This document shows, piece by piece, positions 26,967 through 36,840 of a stretch of DNA of 64,000 nt. The stretch covers positions 558,001-622,000 of the forward strand of contig NZ_CP139247.1 of NCBI RefSeq assembly GCF_034087045.1. Direction: 5' to 3'. The first letter of the stretch is position 1, and each line of letters starts with the position of its first letter. The notes under the pieces are model-generated. The model did no database searches and was not told the origin of the DNA. It worked only from the letters and a program-made list of their open reading frames with translations. Source of the stretch: Chitinophaga sancti. GTDB lineage: Bacteria > Bacteroidota > Bacteroidia > Chitinophagales > Chitinophagaceae. The position numbers were made by a program, and so were the translations under genes.

Positions 26967-27819
26967 TCTCTTCGCGGTCGCCGCGCAGGCACAGGTGAAG
27001 AAGGATACCATTCCGGCGACTGTAAAGGATACGACTCACAGACCGTTATCAAACGCGCTGAAAATCAAAGCAGCCAATGATAGCGTTACCCTGAAGACTA
27101 AATCAGGTAAAGATTCTGTTGTGCTGAAAACCAAAGCAGGCAAAGACTCTATTGCCCCTAAAGGCAAACCAATCGTTGCAAAAATCGAAGACAGTACCTA
27201 CCTCTCTAACGCAGGTATCCGCATCGGTCTGGACATCAGCCGTTTTGCCCTGCTGTATTTCCAACCATACAGAACCGACGTGACCGTTCAAGCCGATGTA
27301 CGCCTCGGCCAAAAGATCTATGGCGCCATCGAAACCGGCTGGAACCGCACCTCCCACAGCGATTCCAACTACACCTACAAAGGAAGCGGTATCTACAGCA
27401 CCATCGGTATCGACTACGACTTCATGAAAAAAACAGAAACCACAGAACAGAATATGCTCTACGGAGGTATCCGTTATGGTTTTGCACATAATACCTACGA
27501 AGTACCTACTTACCTCATCACCAGTGATTACTGGGATGCATCTACCCAGGGGAGTTATCCAAAAACAAGTATGACCGCCCACTGGATTGAGCTGGTATTT
27601 GGTCTGAGAGTAGAAGCGGCAAAAAACCTGTTCCTGGGATGGGGTGTGCGAGAGAAGATCATGATCCACAGTAGTGCCAGCAAAGCATTTCCACCTATCG
27701 TAATTCCCGGATTTGGAAGTGGGTCGAAGCGGTCACAGTTCGATATGACCTATACCGTGTCTTATATGATTCCGATGTATAAAGTCAAGGTACACGTACC
27801 AAAAGATAAAAAGAAATAA
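26926..27819 (+). CDS. DUF6048-type outer-membrane beta-barrel-like protein
   Basis: 297 aa. It starts at a GTG inside the preceding gene: the signal peptide (RTFLYSLFISLFAVAAQAQ) needs this start, no ATG lies upstream of it in range, and GGGAGG stands 6 nt before the GTG. The 41-bp overlap points to translational coupling with the DUF6452 lipoprotein. The signal is followed by a Lys/Ser/Thr linker with repeats (KSGKDSVVLKTKAGKDS), then a barrel-like domain with alternating residues ('GIRIGLDISRFALLYFQPYR'). I infer that the pair forms an envelope complex of unknown purpose. Confidence 0.75.
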   Translation: MIIQRTFLYSLFISLFAVAAQAQVKKDTIPATVKDTTHRPLSNALKIKAANDSVTLKTKSGKDSVVLKTKAGKDSIAPKGKPIVAKIEDSTYLSNAGIRIGLDISRFALLYFQPYRTDVTVQADVRLGQKIYGAIETGWNRTSHSDSNYTYKGSGIYSTIGIDYDFMKKTETTEQNMLYGGIRYGFAHNTYEVPTYLITSDYWDASTQGSYPKTSMTAHWIELVFGLRVEAAKNLFLGWGVREKIMIHSSASKAFPPIVIPGFGSGSKRSQFDMTYTVSYMIPMYKVKVHVPKDKKK

Positions 27820-27843
27820 GGGGGAAGTGATTCCCCCTTATTT
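27814..27843. terminator. Bidirectional terminator between DUF6048 and GNAT genes
   Basis: AAATAAGGGGGAA, loop GTGA, TTCCCCCTTATTT: a 13-bp perfect stem serving two convergent genes. It contains the stop codon of the plus-strand gene. Confidence 0.85.
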
Positions 27844-28285
27844 AATGCCGTATCATATCAATATGCGGCAACCCATAATCATCATATTCCTCACTCACCT
27901 GCTCAAAACCTAATTCACTATAAAACTTCAGCAGGTACGACTGCGCACTGATCTTCACCGGCACCTTGCCATAATGTGCTGCTATTACGTCGAGCGTACG
28001 CTTCATCAACTCCTTTCCAACTCCCTTGCCCCGTGCTTCCTTCGCCGTTAGCACCCTGCCAAACGCCGCCTGCTCATATTTCTTTCCCGGACCAAAGATC
28101 CTGGTATACGCCACGACCTCCCCGTTTTCCATCCCATACAGGTGCAGGGCTTTCTGGTCATAATCATCCAGGTCTTCCGCCATACAGTTCTGCTCTATGA
28201 TAAAGACATTGAAACGTACCTGCATTATGGCATATAACTCGCTATTCGTTAATTCCTCAAAGGATTTGGTAAACCACTGTATCAT
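27842..28285 (-). CDS. ElaA-type GNAT N-acetyltransferase
   Basis: 147 aa from the chosen start. It has the acetyl-CoA binding motif of the GNAT fold, 'AAFGRVLTAKEARGKGVGKELM' region (R/QxxGxG/A, seen as RGKGVG), after 'LYGMENGEVVAYTRIF'. The N-terminal 'ELYAIMQVRFNVFIIEQNC' is characteristic of ElaA-like proteins; their substrate is not established. Start choice: a longer frame begins at 28339, but a TAAATTTG promoter element at 28291-28298 sits only 5 bp before the inner ATG (28285, MIQWFTKSF). The longer start would therefore lie upstream of the promoter. Confidence 0.85.
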   Translation of the reverse strand: MIQWFTKSFEELTNSELYAIMQVRFNVFIIEQNCMAEDLDDYDQKALHLYGMENGEVVAYTRIFGPGKKYEQAAFGRVLTAKEARGKGVGKELMKRTLDVIAAHYGKVPVKISAQSYLLKFYSELGFEQVSEEYDDYGLPHIDMIRH

Positions 28286-28290
28286 GCTGA

Positions 28291-28298
28291 CAAATTTA
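28291..28298 (-). promoter_or_regulatory. -7 element giving a leaderless GNAT mRNA
   Basis: TAAATTTG on the minus strand (TAnnTTTG consensus), 5 bp before the ATG at 28285. Transcription would start at or next to the start codon. Confidence 0.45.
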
Positions 28299-28634
28299 AT
28301 AAATGTGATGATTGTTATCAGTCCTAAAGCCATATTCACTCCTTCAAAATGAGTTTATTGGCATTACGGCTGGTTAAAGACACTCCTTTCCTTATCTTTG
28401 ACGAGCCCTGGATCTCTTGTCATGGATACATTGAACCTGACAAATACCTTCGTAAGCCTTACCTGGAACAGCTTCCGGGAATAGCCACGAATATTCCAGG
28501 GCAGGAAAAGGGGAGGACTATATATGTGACCTATATGTTCGTAATCAGATTGTAAACCCAACCCCGGCTCCACCATATTAATTATTAAAATATATTTTAA
28601 CATACCTTTATATCTTAAACCAGCATTTATCCAC
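28299..28634. other. Intergenic region without supported gene
   Basis: About 340 bp between the divergent GNAT and alpha-2-macroglobulin genes. A 68-codon plus-strand frame (28349-28555) has no recognisable domain, no signal and no start context, so I do not call it. The stretch 28570-28630 is AT-rich and probably carries the promoter of the downstream gene. Confidence 0.5.
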
Positions 28635-31600
28635 ATGCATCCCAAAAGAAATATTGCCATCCTTACTGGTATTTTCTGTCTGTTAATGTCATGTTTTTCA
28701 GCTTGCAAACAATCCAGAAAAGCAATGAACCCTGAACTGGCAAAATACATCGATGCCTATACCGCCGGTGTAATTTCCAAACAAAGTACTATCAGGGTAC
28801 AGCTATCCAGTAATGTAAACGTTACCCACACCCAAAATGAGCCTGTCACCGAAGAACTCTTCGATTTCAGCCCGTCCATCAAGGGTAAGGCCTATTGGGT
28901 AGACGCCACTACGATTGAGTTTCGTCCGGATGCCAACCTGACGCCCGGCAAAACCTACACCGCTACTTTCAGACTCGGAAAAGTCATCAATGTCGAAAAA
29001 GCCCCTCGCTCTTTCGACTTCGAATTCCGTGTCATGTCGCCATCGTACGAACTGCAGGATTTTGGCCTTAAATCAGCCAACAATACCTCCCGCGAAAAAA
29101 TGATCTACACCGGCGCCATCGTTACTGCTGATGCCGAAGATCCTCAAGAGATCGAAAAAGTAGTCACCGCCCACACCGGTAGCAAATCCTTCCCTATCAA
29201 ATGGGAACACAATGCCGCCGAAAGAACATCTAAGTTCACCATCGAAAACCTGACCCGTGCCCAGGATGGATGGAACCTGGACCTTGAATGGAACGGCGCT
29301 CCGCTCAAAGTTGATCTATCAGGCAAAAAGCAAATTGAAATCCCGGCCATCGGTGAATTCAAAGTGCTCGATGTAAAAGCAATCGTTGATCCTGAACAAT
29401 ACGTTCTTGTACAATTCTCCGATCCCGTTAGCGTAGCTCAAACCCTCGATGGCCTCATCGGCATCAGCGGTGTTAGCGACCTGCGCTATACCATCGAAGG
29501 CAGTGAAGTAAAAGTATTCGCACCTAAACGCCTGGAAGGTAGCTTCTCCGTTGTGATCAACGAGGGTATCCTGAACAGTTATGACGATAAACTGCCACAA
29601 AGCTTCTCCGCCAATATCGATTTCGAAAATATTCAACCTTCCGTATCTATCCCCGGCAAAGGGGTAGTGCTCCCGGAAAGCAATAAACTGGTGTTCCCCT
29701 TCGAAGCTGTGAACCTCAGTGCCGTAGATGTGACCATCATCAAGATCTACGAAAACAACATTCCGCAATACCTGCAAAGAAATGACCTGAATGGTACGCA
29801 GGACCTGCGTCGTGTAGGTCGTCCGGTGGTTGAAAAAACCATTCGCCTCGATACCGACAAGTCGCTCAATCTTCATAAACGTAACCGCTTCTTCCTCGAC
29901 CTGGATCAACTGCTCCGCACCGAACCAGGCGCCATCTACCGCGTGACCATCGGCTTCCGCAAAGCCTACTCACTCATGGGTTGCGGTGCTAAAACTGACA
30001 ATACCAAAAAAGAAGAACAGTCTGAAGAAGACTATTACAGTGATGGCTATGGCGAAAAGATCGACGAAGACGATGACTTCTGGTCCCGTTACGATAGCTA
30101 CTATCCATACGGTTATAACTGGGAAACCCGCGACGATGCCTGCTCTAACTCTTATTACAACAAAGACAGATGGGCATCGCGCAACGTATTCTCTTCCAAT
30201 ATCGGTCTGACTGCCAAGAGAGGGAATGACAACAGCATGCTCATTGCCGTTACCGACATCCGCGATACCAAACCATTAATGGGTATAGAACTGGAACTGC
30301 TCGACTACCAGAACCAGGTGATCTTCAAAACCAAGAGCGATGGCGATGGTCTCGCAAATTTCGATCTGAAACGCAGACCTTACCTCCTGATCGCTAAGAA
30401 AGGTGATGAAAGAGGCTACCTGAAACTGGACGACGGTAACTCACTCCCCCTGAGCCGTTTCGATGTGAAAGGGGAAGAAGTACAAAGCGGTATCAAAGGC
30501 TTCCTCTACGGTGAACGTGGTGTATGGCGCCCTGGCGATACCCTGTACCTTACCTTCATACTGGAAGATAAACAACAGAAATTACCTGCTGATCACCCGG
30601 TTACCCTGGAACTGTACAACCCGAAAGGACAGCTGTACAGAAAGATCAACGCCCTGCAATCTGTAAACGGCTTCTATAACTTTATCACCGCTACCAACCC
30701 TGACGATATCACTGGTAACTGGACGGCGAAAGTAAAAGTAGGAGGCGCCCTCTTTACTAAAAATTTGCGCATTGAAACTGTAAAGCCCAACAGGCTGAAA
30801 GTAAAACTGGACTTTGGTACAAGAACTACCCTGTCCAAAGACGATGCTTCTGAAGGTACACTGAGTGCACAATGGTTGTTTGGCGCTACTGCCCAGCACC
30901 TGAAAGCAAAAGTCGATGTATCGCTTACCCAACAGGCTACCAGCTTTAAAAACTTTGCCGGCTATACCTTCGATGACCCTGTCACTCACTTTGAGGCTGA
31001 AGATAAAACCATCTTCGAAAGCGCCCTTAGTGAGAACGGTACGGCCCCTGTAAAAGTAAACCTGCCACTGGGCAAAATTGCTCCGGGCCAGCTGAAAGCT
31101 AATTTCGAAATCAAAGTATTCGAGCCAGGTGGCGATTTCAGTATCGACCACTTCTCTATGCCATACAATCCGTTCTCTACCTATGCAGGTATCCGCATGC
31201 CGGAAGGAGATCGTACTACAGGTATGTTGCTCACTGACCAGCCACACCATATCAGTATTGTAAATGTGGATAACAATGGTAACCTGGTACGTGGTTCCAG
31301 CAGTGTGCAGGTAGAACTGTACAAAGTTCGCTGGCGCTGGTGGTGGGATGAAGATGGTGAAGACGACTTTACCAACTTTACCCAGGATAGCTACAACCAG
31401 CTGTTGAAAAAGGAAACCATCGCGCTCAATAATGGTAAAGGTACCTGGGACCTGCAGATCAACTCTCCTGACTGGGGCCGTTACCTCGTAAGAGTGAAAG
31501 ACCTGAAGAGCGGACATACCACCGGCAAGTCAGTATATATTGATTACCCCGGTTGGGCTGAAAGAGTGCAGAAAGAAAATCCTTCTGAAGCTTCTATGCT

Positions 31601-34208
31601 CGTGTTCACTTCTGACAAGAGTAAGTACAATGTTGGTGAAGACGTGAACCTCACCATTCCAAGTAGTGAAGGTGGTCGTGGCCTCATCAGCATTGAATCA
31701 GGCAGCAAGGTGCTGAAATCCTTCTGGGTCAATACAAAGAAAGGACAAACCACCTTCAGCTTCAAGGTGGACAAAACGATGGCGCCTAATATATACGTAA
31801 ACATTAGTTTGCTGCAACCACATGCACAAACAGCAAACGATCTGCCTATCCGTATGTATGGTGTAATACCACTGACAATCGAAGATGCAAATACCATTCT
31901 CAGTCCGGTGATCACCATGGCCGATAAACTAGAACCTGAACAGAACGCCAGCATCACCGTATCTGAAGCAAAAGGCAAATCCATGACCTATACCATCGCC
32001 ATTGTTGATGAAGGTCTGCTGGATCTGACCCGCTTCAAAACACCTGATCCACATAGTACCTTCTATGCAAGAGAAGCACTGGGTGTAAAGACCTGGGATA
32101 TTTTCGACTACGTGATCGGTGCATGGGGTGGTGATATGGAACGCATTCTGAGTATCGGTGGTGACGAAGGTCTGAACAGAAATGCAGGCGCTGCAAAAGC
32201 AAACCGCTTTAAACCAGTTGTATTATACATGGGTCCATTCACCCTGAAAGGTGGTGAGAAGAAAACACACAACTTCAAACTGCCTCCGTACATTGGTTCT
32301 GTGAAAGCGATGGTAGTAGCAGGTCAGGATGGTGCTTATGGTGCTGCTGAAAAAGTAGTAGCAGTGAAGAAACCACTGATGCTGCTTACATCACTGCCAC
32401 GAGTATTAGGTCCATCTGAAACTATTCAATTACCAGTTACCGTATTCGGCCTGGAAAACAATATCAAATCAGCGAAAGTAACACTGGCTACCAGCTCCCT
32501 GCTCGAAGTGGTGGGTGAAAGCACGAAGACCGTTACCTTCAATCAACCGGGTGAACAACTGGTGTACTTCGATGTGAAAGTGAAAGCTGCCGTAGGTGTG
32601 GCCAAAGTAAAAGTAACAGCTACCAGCGGCGCTGCGAAAGCAGAAGAACAAACTGAACTGGAAGTACGTAATCCAAATCCTCTGATCACCACCGTACAGG
32701 ATGGAACTGTAACAGGTGGTCAAAGCTGGACTGCCGATTACAAACCAGCAGGTATGGCAGGCACCAATACCGGTGTATTGGAAATATCTACCGTGCCTCC
32801 GATGAACCTGGCCAAACGCCTGAATTACCTGGTACAATATCCACATGGTTGTGTAGAACAAACTACTTCTGCGGCCTTCCCGCAACTGGTACTGAACCAG
32901 CTGGTAGACCTGAAGAGCAGTGAAGCTGCCAATGCAGATCACAACATCAAAGCGGCGATCAACAGGCTGAAAGGCTTCCAGACATCCGACGGTGGTTTGG
33001 CTTACTGGCCGGGTAATGCAGAATCAGATGAGTGGGGTACAAACTATGCCGGTCACTTCCTGCTGGAAGCACAGGCAAGAGGGTACGAACTGCCTGCAAG
33101 TATGCTGGACCAATGGAAGAAATACCAACGTAACAAAGCAGCATCCTGGACACCACGCAGCACCAACTTCTATGGTGGCGATCTCACACAGGCATATCGC
33201 CTGTATCTGCTCGCACTGGCCAGGGTGCCTGAGTTAGGTGCGATGAACCGTCTGAAAGAGTTCGCATATCTTTCTGATGCAGCGAAATGGAGACTGGCTG
33301 CAGCTTACAAACTTGCTGGTCAACCGGAAGTATCAAATATGCTGATCAGAAATTTACCAACCAGTGTAAAACCTTATAAACAATTAGGTGGCACCTTTGG
33401 CTCTGATACCCGCGATAAGGCGATGATACTGGAAACACTCACCACCTTAGGCCAGACAACACGTGGCAATGAACTGGTGAAAGAACTGGCTGCTGCTATG
33501 TCGAAAGACGATTACTATAGCACACAGACCACAGCCTATACATTGATTGCGATTGCGAAGTTCTGTGGTACGAACAAGAATGGCGCTAAAGCTACCTTTA
33601 CTTACAAGCTGAATGGTAAAGCGACCACTGTAAATGCCACCTCTTACATCACACAGATCCCGGTTGTAACCACTACCACTGGCAATGTAAGTGTGCAGAA
33701 CACCGGTGGTAATATACTGTATGCAAGACTGATCCTGCAGGGTCGTCCGGATGCAGGGCAGGAGCCAACTGTGCCAAACAATCCTGAAGTATTAGGGCTG
33801 TCAGTAACTTATAGCACACGTGACGGTCATCCGCTGGATGTAACGAACCTGCGCCAGGGTACAGACTTCATGGCGACTGTGAAGATCACAAACCCTGGTA
33901 AGCGTGGATATTATGAGCAGATGGCATTGACACAGATCTTCCCAAGTGGATGGGAGGTGATCAATACACGCCTGCTGGAAAGCGATAGCGCCTTCCATAA
34001 TTCACCGTTTACATTTATGGATATTCGTGACGACAGGGTGTATACTTATTTCAATATTGAAGAAGGTAAAACACATACATACAATGTATTGCTGAATGCA
34101 GCTTACTTAGGGCATTATTACCTGCCGGCTGTGAATTGTGAAGCGATGTATGACAATACCATACAGGCCTTCCTGCCAGGTAAATGGGTAGATATAAGTA
34201 CGAAGTAA
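28635..34208 (+). CDS. Bacterial alpha-2-macroglobulin-like lipoprotein
   Basis: 1857 aa. A signal peptide ending in 'MSCFSAC' with Cys at residue 24 or nearby predicts lipidation. N-terminal MG-type beta domains come first, with an acidic, Tyr-rich insert near residues 450-500, then 'GFLYGERGVWRPGDTLYLTF' (MG/MG3-like). The bait/alpha-2-macroglobulin core follows with 'NVYIDYPGW'-like strands, and a thioester motif C1406-V-E-Q1409 in 'YPHGCVEQTTSAAFPQL' stands before the alpha/alpha toroid. These proteins trap foreign proteases in the periplasm, covalently when the CxEQ thioester is present. pbpC follows about 265 bp downstream, a well-known partnership thought to protect and repair the wall. 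Confidence 0.92.
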   Translation: MHPKRNIAILTGIFCLLMSCFSACKQSRKAMNPELAKYIDAYTAGVISKQSTIRVQLSSNVNVTHTQNEPVTEELFDFSPSIKGKAYWVDATTIEFRPDANLTPGKTYTATFRLGKVINVEKAPRSFDFEFRVMSPSYELQDFGLKSANNTSREKMIYTGAIVTADAEDPQEIEKVVTAHTGSKSFPIKWEHNAAERTSKFTIENLTRAQDGWNLDLEWNGAPLKVDLSGKKQIEIPAIGEFKVLDVKAIVDPEQYVLVQFSDPVSVAQTLDGLIGISGVSDLRYTIEGSEVKVFAPKRLEGSFSVVINEGILNSYDDKLPQSFSANIDFENIQPSVSIPGKGVVLPESNKLVFPFEAVNLSAVDVTIIKIYENNIPQYLQRNDLNGTQDLRRVGRPVVEKTIRLDTDKSLNLHKRNRFFLDLDQLLRTEPGAIYRVTIGFRKAYSLMGCGAKTDNTKKEEQSEEDYYSDGYGEKIDEDDDFWSRYDSYYPYGYNWETRDDACSNSYYNKDRWASRNVFSSNIGLTAKRGNDNSMLIAVTDIRDTKPLMGIELELLDYQNQVIFKTKSDGDGLANFDLKRRPYLLIAKKGDERGYLKLDDGNSLPLSRFDVKGEEVQSGIKGFLYGERGVWRPGDTLYLTFILEDKQQKLPADHPVTLELYNPKGQLYRKINALQSVNGFYNFITATNPDDITGNWTAKVKVGGALFTKNLRIETVKPNRLKVKLDFGTRTTLSKDDASEGTLSAQWLFGATAQHLKAKVDVSLTQQATSFKNFAGYTFDDPVTHFEAEDKTIFESALSENGTAPVKVNLPLGKIAPGQLKANFEIKVFEPGGDFSIDHFSMPYNPFSTYAGIRMPEGDRTTGMLLTDQPHHISIVNVDNNGNLVRGSSSVQVELYKVRWRWWWDEDGEDDFTNFTQDSYNQLLKKETIALNNGKGTWDLQINSPDWGRYLVRVKDLKSGHTTGKSVYIDYPGWAERVQKENPSEASMLVFTSDKSKYNVGEDVNLTIPSSEGGRGLISIESGSKVLKSFWVNTKKGQTTFSFKVDKTMAPNIYVNISLLQPHAQTANDLPIRMYGVIPLTIEDANTILSPVITMADKLEPEQNASITVSEAKGKSMTYTIAIVDEGLLDLTRFKTPDPHSTFYAREALGVKTWDIFDYVIGAWGGDMERILSIGGDEGLNRNAGAAKANRFKPVVLYMGPFTLKGGEKKTHNFKLPPYIGSVKAMVVAGQDGAYGAAEKVVAVKKPLMLLTSLPRVLGPSETIQLPVTVFGLENNIKSAKVTLATSSLLEVVGESTKTVTFNQPGEQLVYFDVKVKAAVGVAKVKVTATSGAAKAEEQTELEVRNPNPLITTVQDGTVTGGQSWTADYKPAGMAGTNTGVLEISTVPPMNLAKRLNYLVQYPHGCVEQTTSAAFPQLVLNQLVDLKSSEAANADHNIKAAINRLKGFQTSDGGLAYWPGNAESDEWGTNYAGHFLLEAQARGYELPASMLDQWKKYQRNKAASWTPRSTNFYGGDLTQAYRLYLLALARVPELGAMNRLKEFAYLSDAAKWRLAAAYKLAGQPEVSNMLIRNLPTSVKPYKQLGGTFGSDTRDKAMILETLTTLGQTTRGNELVKELAAAMSKDDYYSTQTTAYTLIAIAKFCGTNKNGAKATFTYKLNGKATTVNATSYITQIPVVTTTTGNVSVQNTGGNILYARLILQGRPDAGQEPTVPNNPEVLGLSVTYSTRDGHPLDVTNLRQGTDFMATVKITNPGKRGYYEQMALTQIFPSGWEVINTRLLESDSAFHNSPFTFMDIRDDRVYTYFNIEEGKTHTYNVLLNAAYLGHYYLPAVNCEAMYDNTIQAFLPGKWVDISTK

Positions 34209-34240
34209 ATTGACTAAATTTACTTCCTCTCAATAAAATG

Positions 34241-34275
34241 GAGCGTGTATCAAAAGTAAGATACACGCTCTTTTC
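34241..34275 (+). terminator. Terminator after alpha-2-macroglobulin gene
   Basis: GAGCGTGTAT (34241-34250) pairs with ATACACGCTC (34261-34270), then TTTT. This would separate the gene from pbpC, at least in part. Confidence 0.8.
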
Positions 34276-34435
34276 ATTCGAATACCTGATGGAGCCAGGT
34301 TTCCATTGATACAGTTCTAAGGAGGTTCATTTATTTTTGATACATCCTGCGTTTTATTCGGATACCTAATGGAGCCAGGTAGTCCTTTCAGAACTTCTAA
34401 GGAGGTTCATTTATTTTTGATGCACGCTCATTTTT
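34276..34435 (+). repeat. Two tandem copies of an 80-bp element upstream of pbpC
   Basis: GGAGCCAGGT occurs at 34291 and 34371, and TAAGGAGGTTCATTTATTTT at 34318 and 34398: exactly 80 bp apart. The copies diverge in the middle. In copy 2, GAACTTC-TAAG-GAGGTTC can form a 7-bp hairpin holding an SD-like AAGGAGG. Confidence 0.8.
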
Positions 34436-34473
34436 TTTGCCACGAGGGTGGCGGCCGGCTTAAAAAGAATTCT

Positions 34474-36840
34474 ATGTGGTTGCGTAAAAGAAAATGGTGG
34501 TTGATTGTTGCTTCCATCTTGTTAATAATATATATTTTTTGTCTCCCCTCCCGTTTATTTACGGCCCCTACTTCCTTTGTAATAGAAGACAACAACGGCA
34601 GGCTGCTCAGCGCTACTATTGCCACAGACGGCCAATGGCGATTCCCTGTTGATAAACCTGTACCTGAAAAATTTGCACGGTGTATTATCGCTTACGAAGA
34701 CAAACGTTTTAATTACCACTGGGGTGTGGATATCATAGCCCTTGCCCGTGCTTTCAAACAAAACATACAACACCGCACAGTTATCAGCGGAGGTAGTACC
34801 CTCTCTATGCAGGTGATCCGCCTCTCGCGCAATAAACCCCGTACTGTATTTCAAAAGTTGATCGAAGCGGTCCTCGCTACACGTCTTGAATTCTCTTATT
34901 CTAAAAAAAGCATCTTACAATTATATGCTGGCAATGCACCTTTCGGTGGCAACGTAGTAGGGTTGGAAGCAGCTTCCTGGCGCTATTATGGCCGTGGTGC
35001 AGAACAATTATCCTGGGGTGAAACAGCGGCATTGGCAGTATTGCCCAATAGTCCGGCATTAGTACACCCTGGTCGTAACAGGCAGATTTTACTCACGAAA
35101 AGAAACCAGCTTTTAAACAGGCTGTGGAAGAATAAAACCATTGATAGCGTGACCTGTACACTCTCTAAATTAGAACCTTTACCAGATCAGCCACAGGCAT
35201 TGCCGCAGGATGCACCACATTTGCTAGACAGGTTCCGCAAAGATTACCGCACAGGTAGCACCCGTATCCAAACCACACTGGAAGGTGATCTGCAAAGAAA
35301 TGTAGCAAACATTGTAGAGCGCTATCACAATATTTACAAAGCGAATGGCATTAACAACGCTGCAGCCATTGTATTGGATGTAGAAACGGGCAATACACTC
35401 GCTTATGTAGGAAACATCTATCATCCTAAAGATCCAGAAATGGAAAGCCATGTCGATATTATACAGAGTCCGCGCAGTCCGGGTAGTACATTGAAACCAG
35501 TGTTGTATGCAGCGATGATGACGGATGGCATGATACTGCCACATAGTTTAGTGCCGGATATTCCTACACAGATTGCAGGGTATACACCACAGAACTTTGA
35601 CTTGGGATATGATGGTGCAGTACCCGCCAGCAGGGCATTGGCAAGGTCACTGAATATTCCGGCGGTGCGAATGCTACAGCAATATCGTTATGAACGTTTT
35701 CATGCATTACTGAAGAAAATGGGTATTACCACATTGCGTCAGCCAGCAGATCACTATGGTTTATCACTGATCTTAGGTGGTGGAGAAACCACTCTGTGGG
35801 AGATGGCTGGCATGTATGCAAGCATGGCGCGTACCCTATTACATTTAGATCAATACAATGGTAAGTATGATGCAGATGACATTCATGCACCCAACTATAT
35901 ACATGGATTAAAAAGACCTTCAGAACATGCACCTACAGACTATGGAGTGCTGGATGCGGGTGCAATCTGGTACACCTTCCAGGCAATGGAAGACGTAATG
36001 AGACCGGGGGAGGAAATGCTCTGGCAACAGTTATCCTCTTCACAAAGAGTAGCATGGAAAACAGGTACCAGCTTTGGTTTCAGAGATGGATGGGCCATAG
36101 GTGTCACGCCACAATATGTAGTAGGTGTATGGATCGGTAATGCAGATGGAGAAGGGAGACCAGGGTTATTGGGCGTAGCGACAGCAGCCCCTGTGATGTT
36201 TGATGTATTCAGATTACTACATACCAGTGGCTGGTTTACGACGCCTTATAGCAAGTTAAGAAAAGTAGAAGTGTGTAAACAAAGTGGCTACAGGGCAAGC
36301 GATCTCTGTCCAGACAAGGATTCGCTATGGGTGCCTGTGAATGGATTACGTTCAGGGGTATGTCCTTATCATCAGTTAATACATTTAGATCATACAGGCC
36401 AATACCGCGTAACAGCGAATTGTGAATCGCCTGCCATGATGCAACATGTACCCTGGTTTGTATTACCACCAGCTATGGAATTCTATTATCGTACCCGGCA
36501 TAACTATGCCGCATTACCTCCATACCGGCCCGATTGTATCGCGACCTTATCAGCTGATAAGCCAACGATGGAAGTAATATATCCCAGACCCAATGCACGT
36601 ATATATGTACCTATAGAAATAGACGGCATACCTGGAGAAGCAGTATTTACAGCCACCCACCGGGATACAAAAGCAAAGATCTTCTGGCACCTGGACAATA
36701 ACTTTATCGGTACTACAGAAGAGTTTCACCAGATGGCTTTGCACCCGGCACCAGGTAAGCATATGCTCACATTGGTAGATGAAACAGGCGCTGAGGTACA
36801 TGTACCATTTGAAATTTTAGCGAAAGAAAAAGACAAGTAA
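34474..36840 (+). CDS. pbpC: Penicillin-binding protein 1C
   Basis: 788 aa from ATG 34474 (MWLRKRKWWLIVASILL), which places the membrane anchor at the N-terminus. A longer frame from 34369 would translate the upstream repeat and is unlikely. The glycosyltransferase domain (GT51) has catalytic Glu75 in 'AYEDKRFNYHWGVD' and 'SGGSTLSMQVIRL'. The transpeptidase domain has Ser338 in 'SPGSTLKP' (SxxK), SLN in 'ALARSLNIPAV' and KTG at 529 ('WKTGTSFGFRDGWA'). A C-terminal BiPBP_C-like domain follows. It is a bifunctional peptidoglycan synthase of the 1C class in the inner membrane, located after the alpha-2-macroglobulin gene as in many bacteria. Confidence 0.93.
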   Translation: MWLRKRKWWLIVASILLIIYIFCLPSRLFTAPTSFVIEDNNGRLLSATIATDGQWRFPVDKPVPEKFARCIIAYEDKRFNYHWGVDIIALARAFKQNIQHRTVISGGSTLSMQVIRLSRNKPRTVFQKLIEAVLATRLEFSYSKKSILQLYAGNAPFGGNVVGLEAASWRYYGRGAEQLSWGETAALAVLPNSPALVHPGRNRQILLTKRNQLLNRLWKNKTIDSVTCTLSKLEPLPDQPQALPQDAPHLLDRFRKDYRTGSTRIQTTLEGDLQRNVANIVERYHNIYKANGINNAAAIVLDVETGNTLAYVGNIYHPKDPEMESHVDIIQSPRSPGSTLKPVLYAAMMTDGMILPHSLVPDIPTQIAGYTPQNFDLGYDGAVPASRALARSLNIPAVRMLQQYRYERFHALLKKMGITTLRQPADHYGLSLILGGGETTLWEMAGMYASMARTLLHLDQYNGKYDADDIHAPNYIHGLKRPSEHAPTDYGVLDAGAIWYTFQAMEDVMRPGEEMLWQQLSSSQRVAWKTGTSFGFRDGWAIGVTPQYVVGVWIGNADGEGRPGLLGVATAAPVMFDVFRLLHTSGWFTTPYSKLRKVEVCKQSGYRASDLCPDKDSLWVPVNGLRSGVCPYHQLIHLDHTGQYRVTANCESPAMMQHVPWFVLPPAMEFYYRTRHNYAALPPYRPDCIATLSADKPTMEVIYPRPNARIYVPIEIDGIPGEAVFTATHRDTKAKIFWHLDNNFIGTTEEFHQMALHPAPGKHMLTLVDETGAEVHVPFEILAKEKDK

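Noticed and set aside
28349..28555. 68-codon frame before the alpha-2-macroglobulin gene
   Set aside because: No recognisable feature and no start context; not supported beyond being open.
34369..34473. N-terminal extension of PBP1C
   Set aside because: It would translate the second copy of the 80-bp repeat and push the membrane anchor inward; the ATG at 34474 gives the normal N-terminus.
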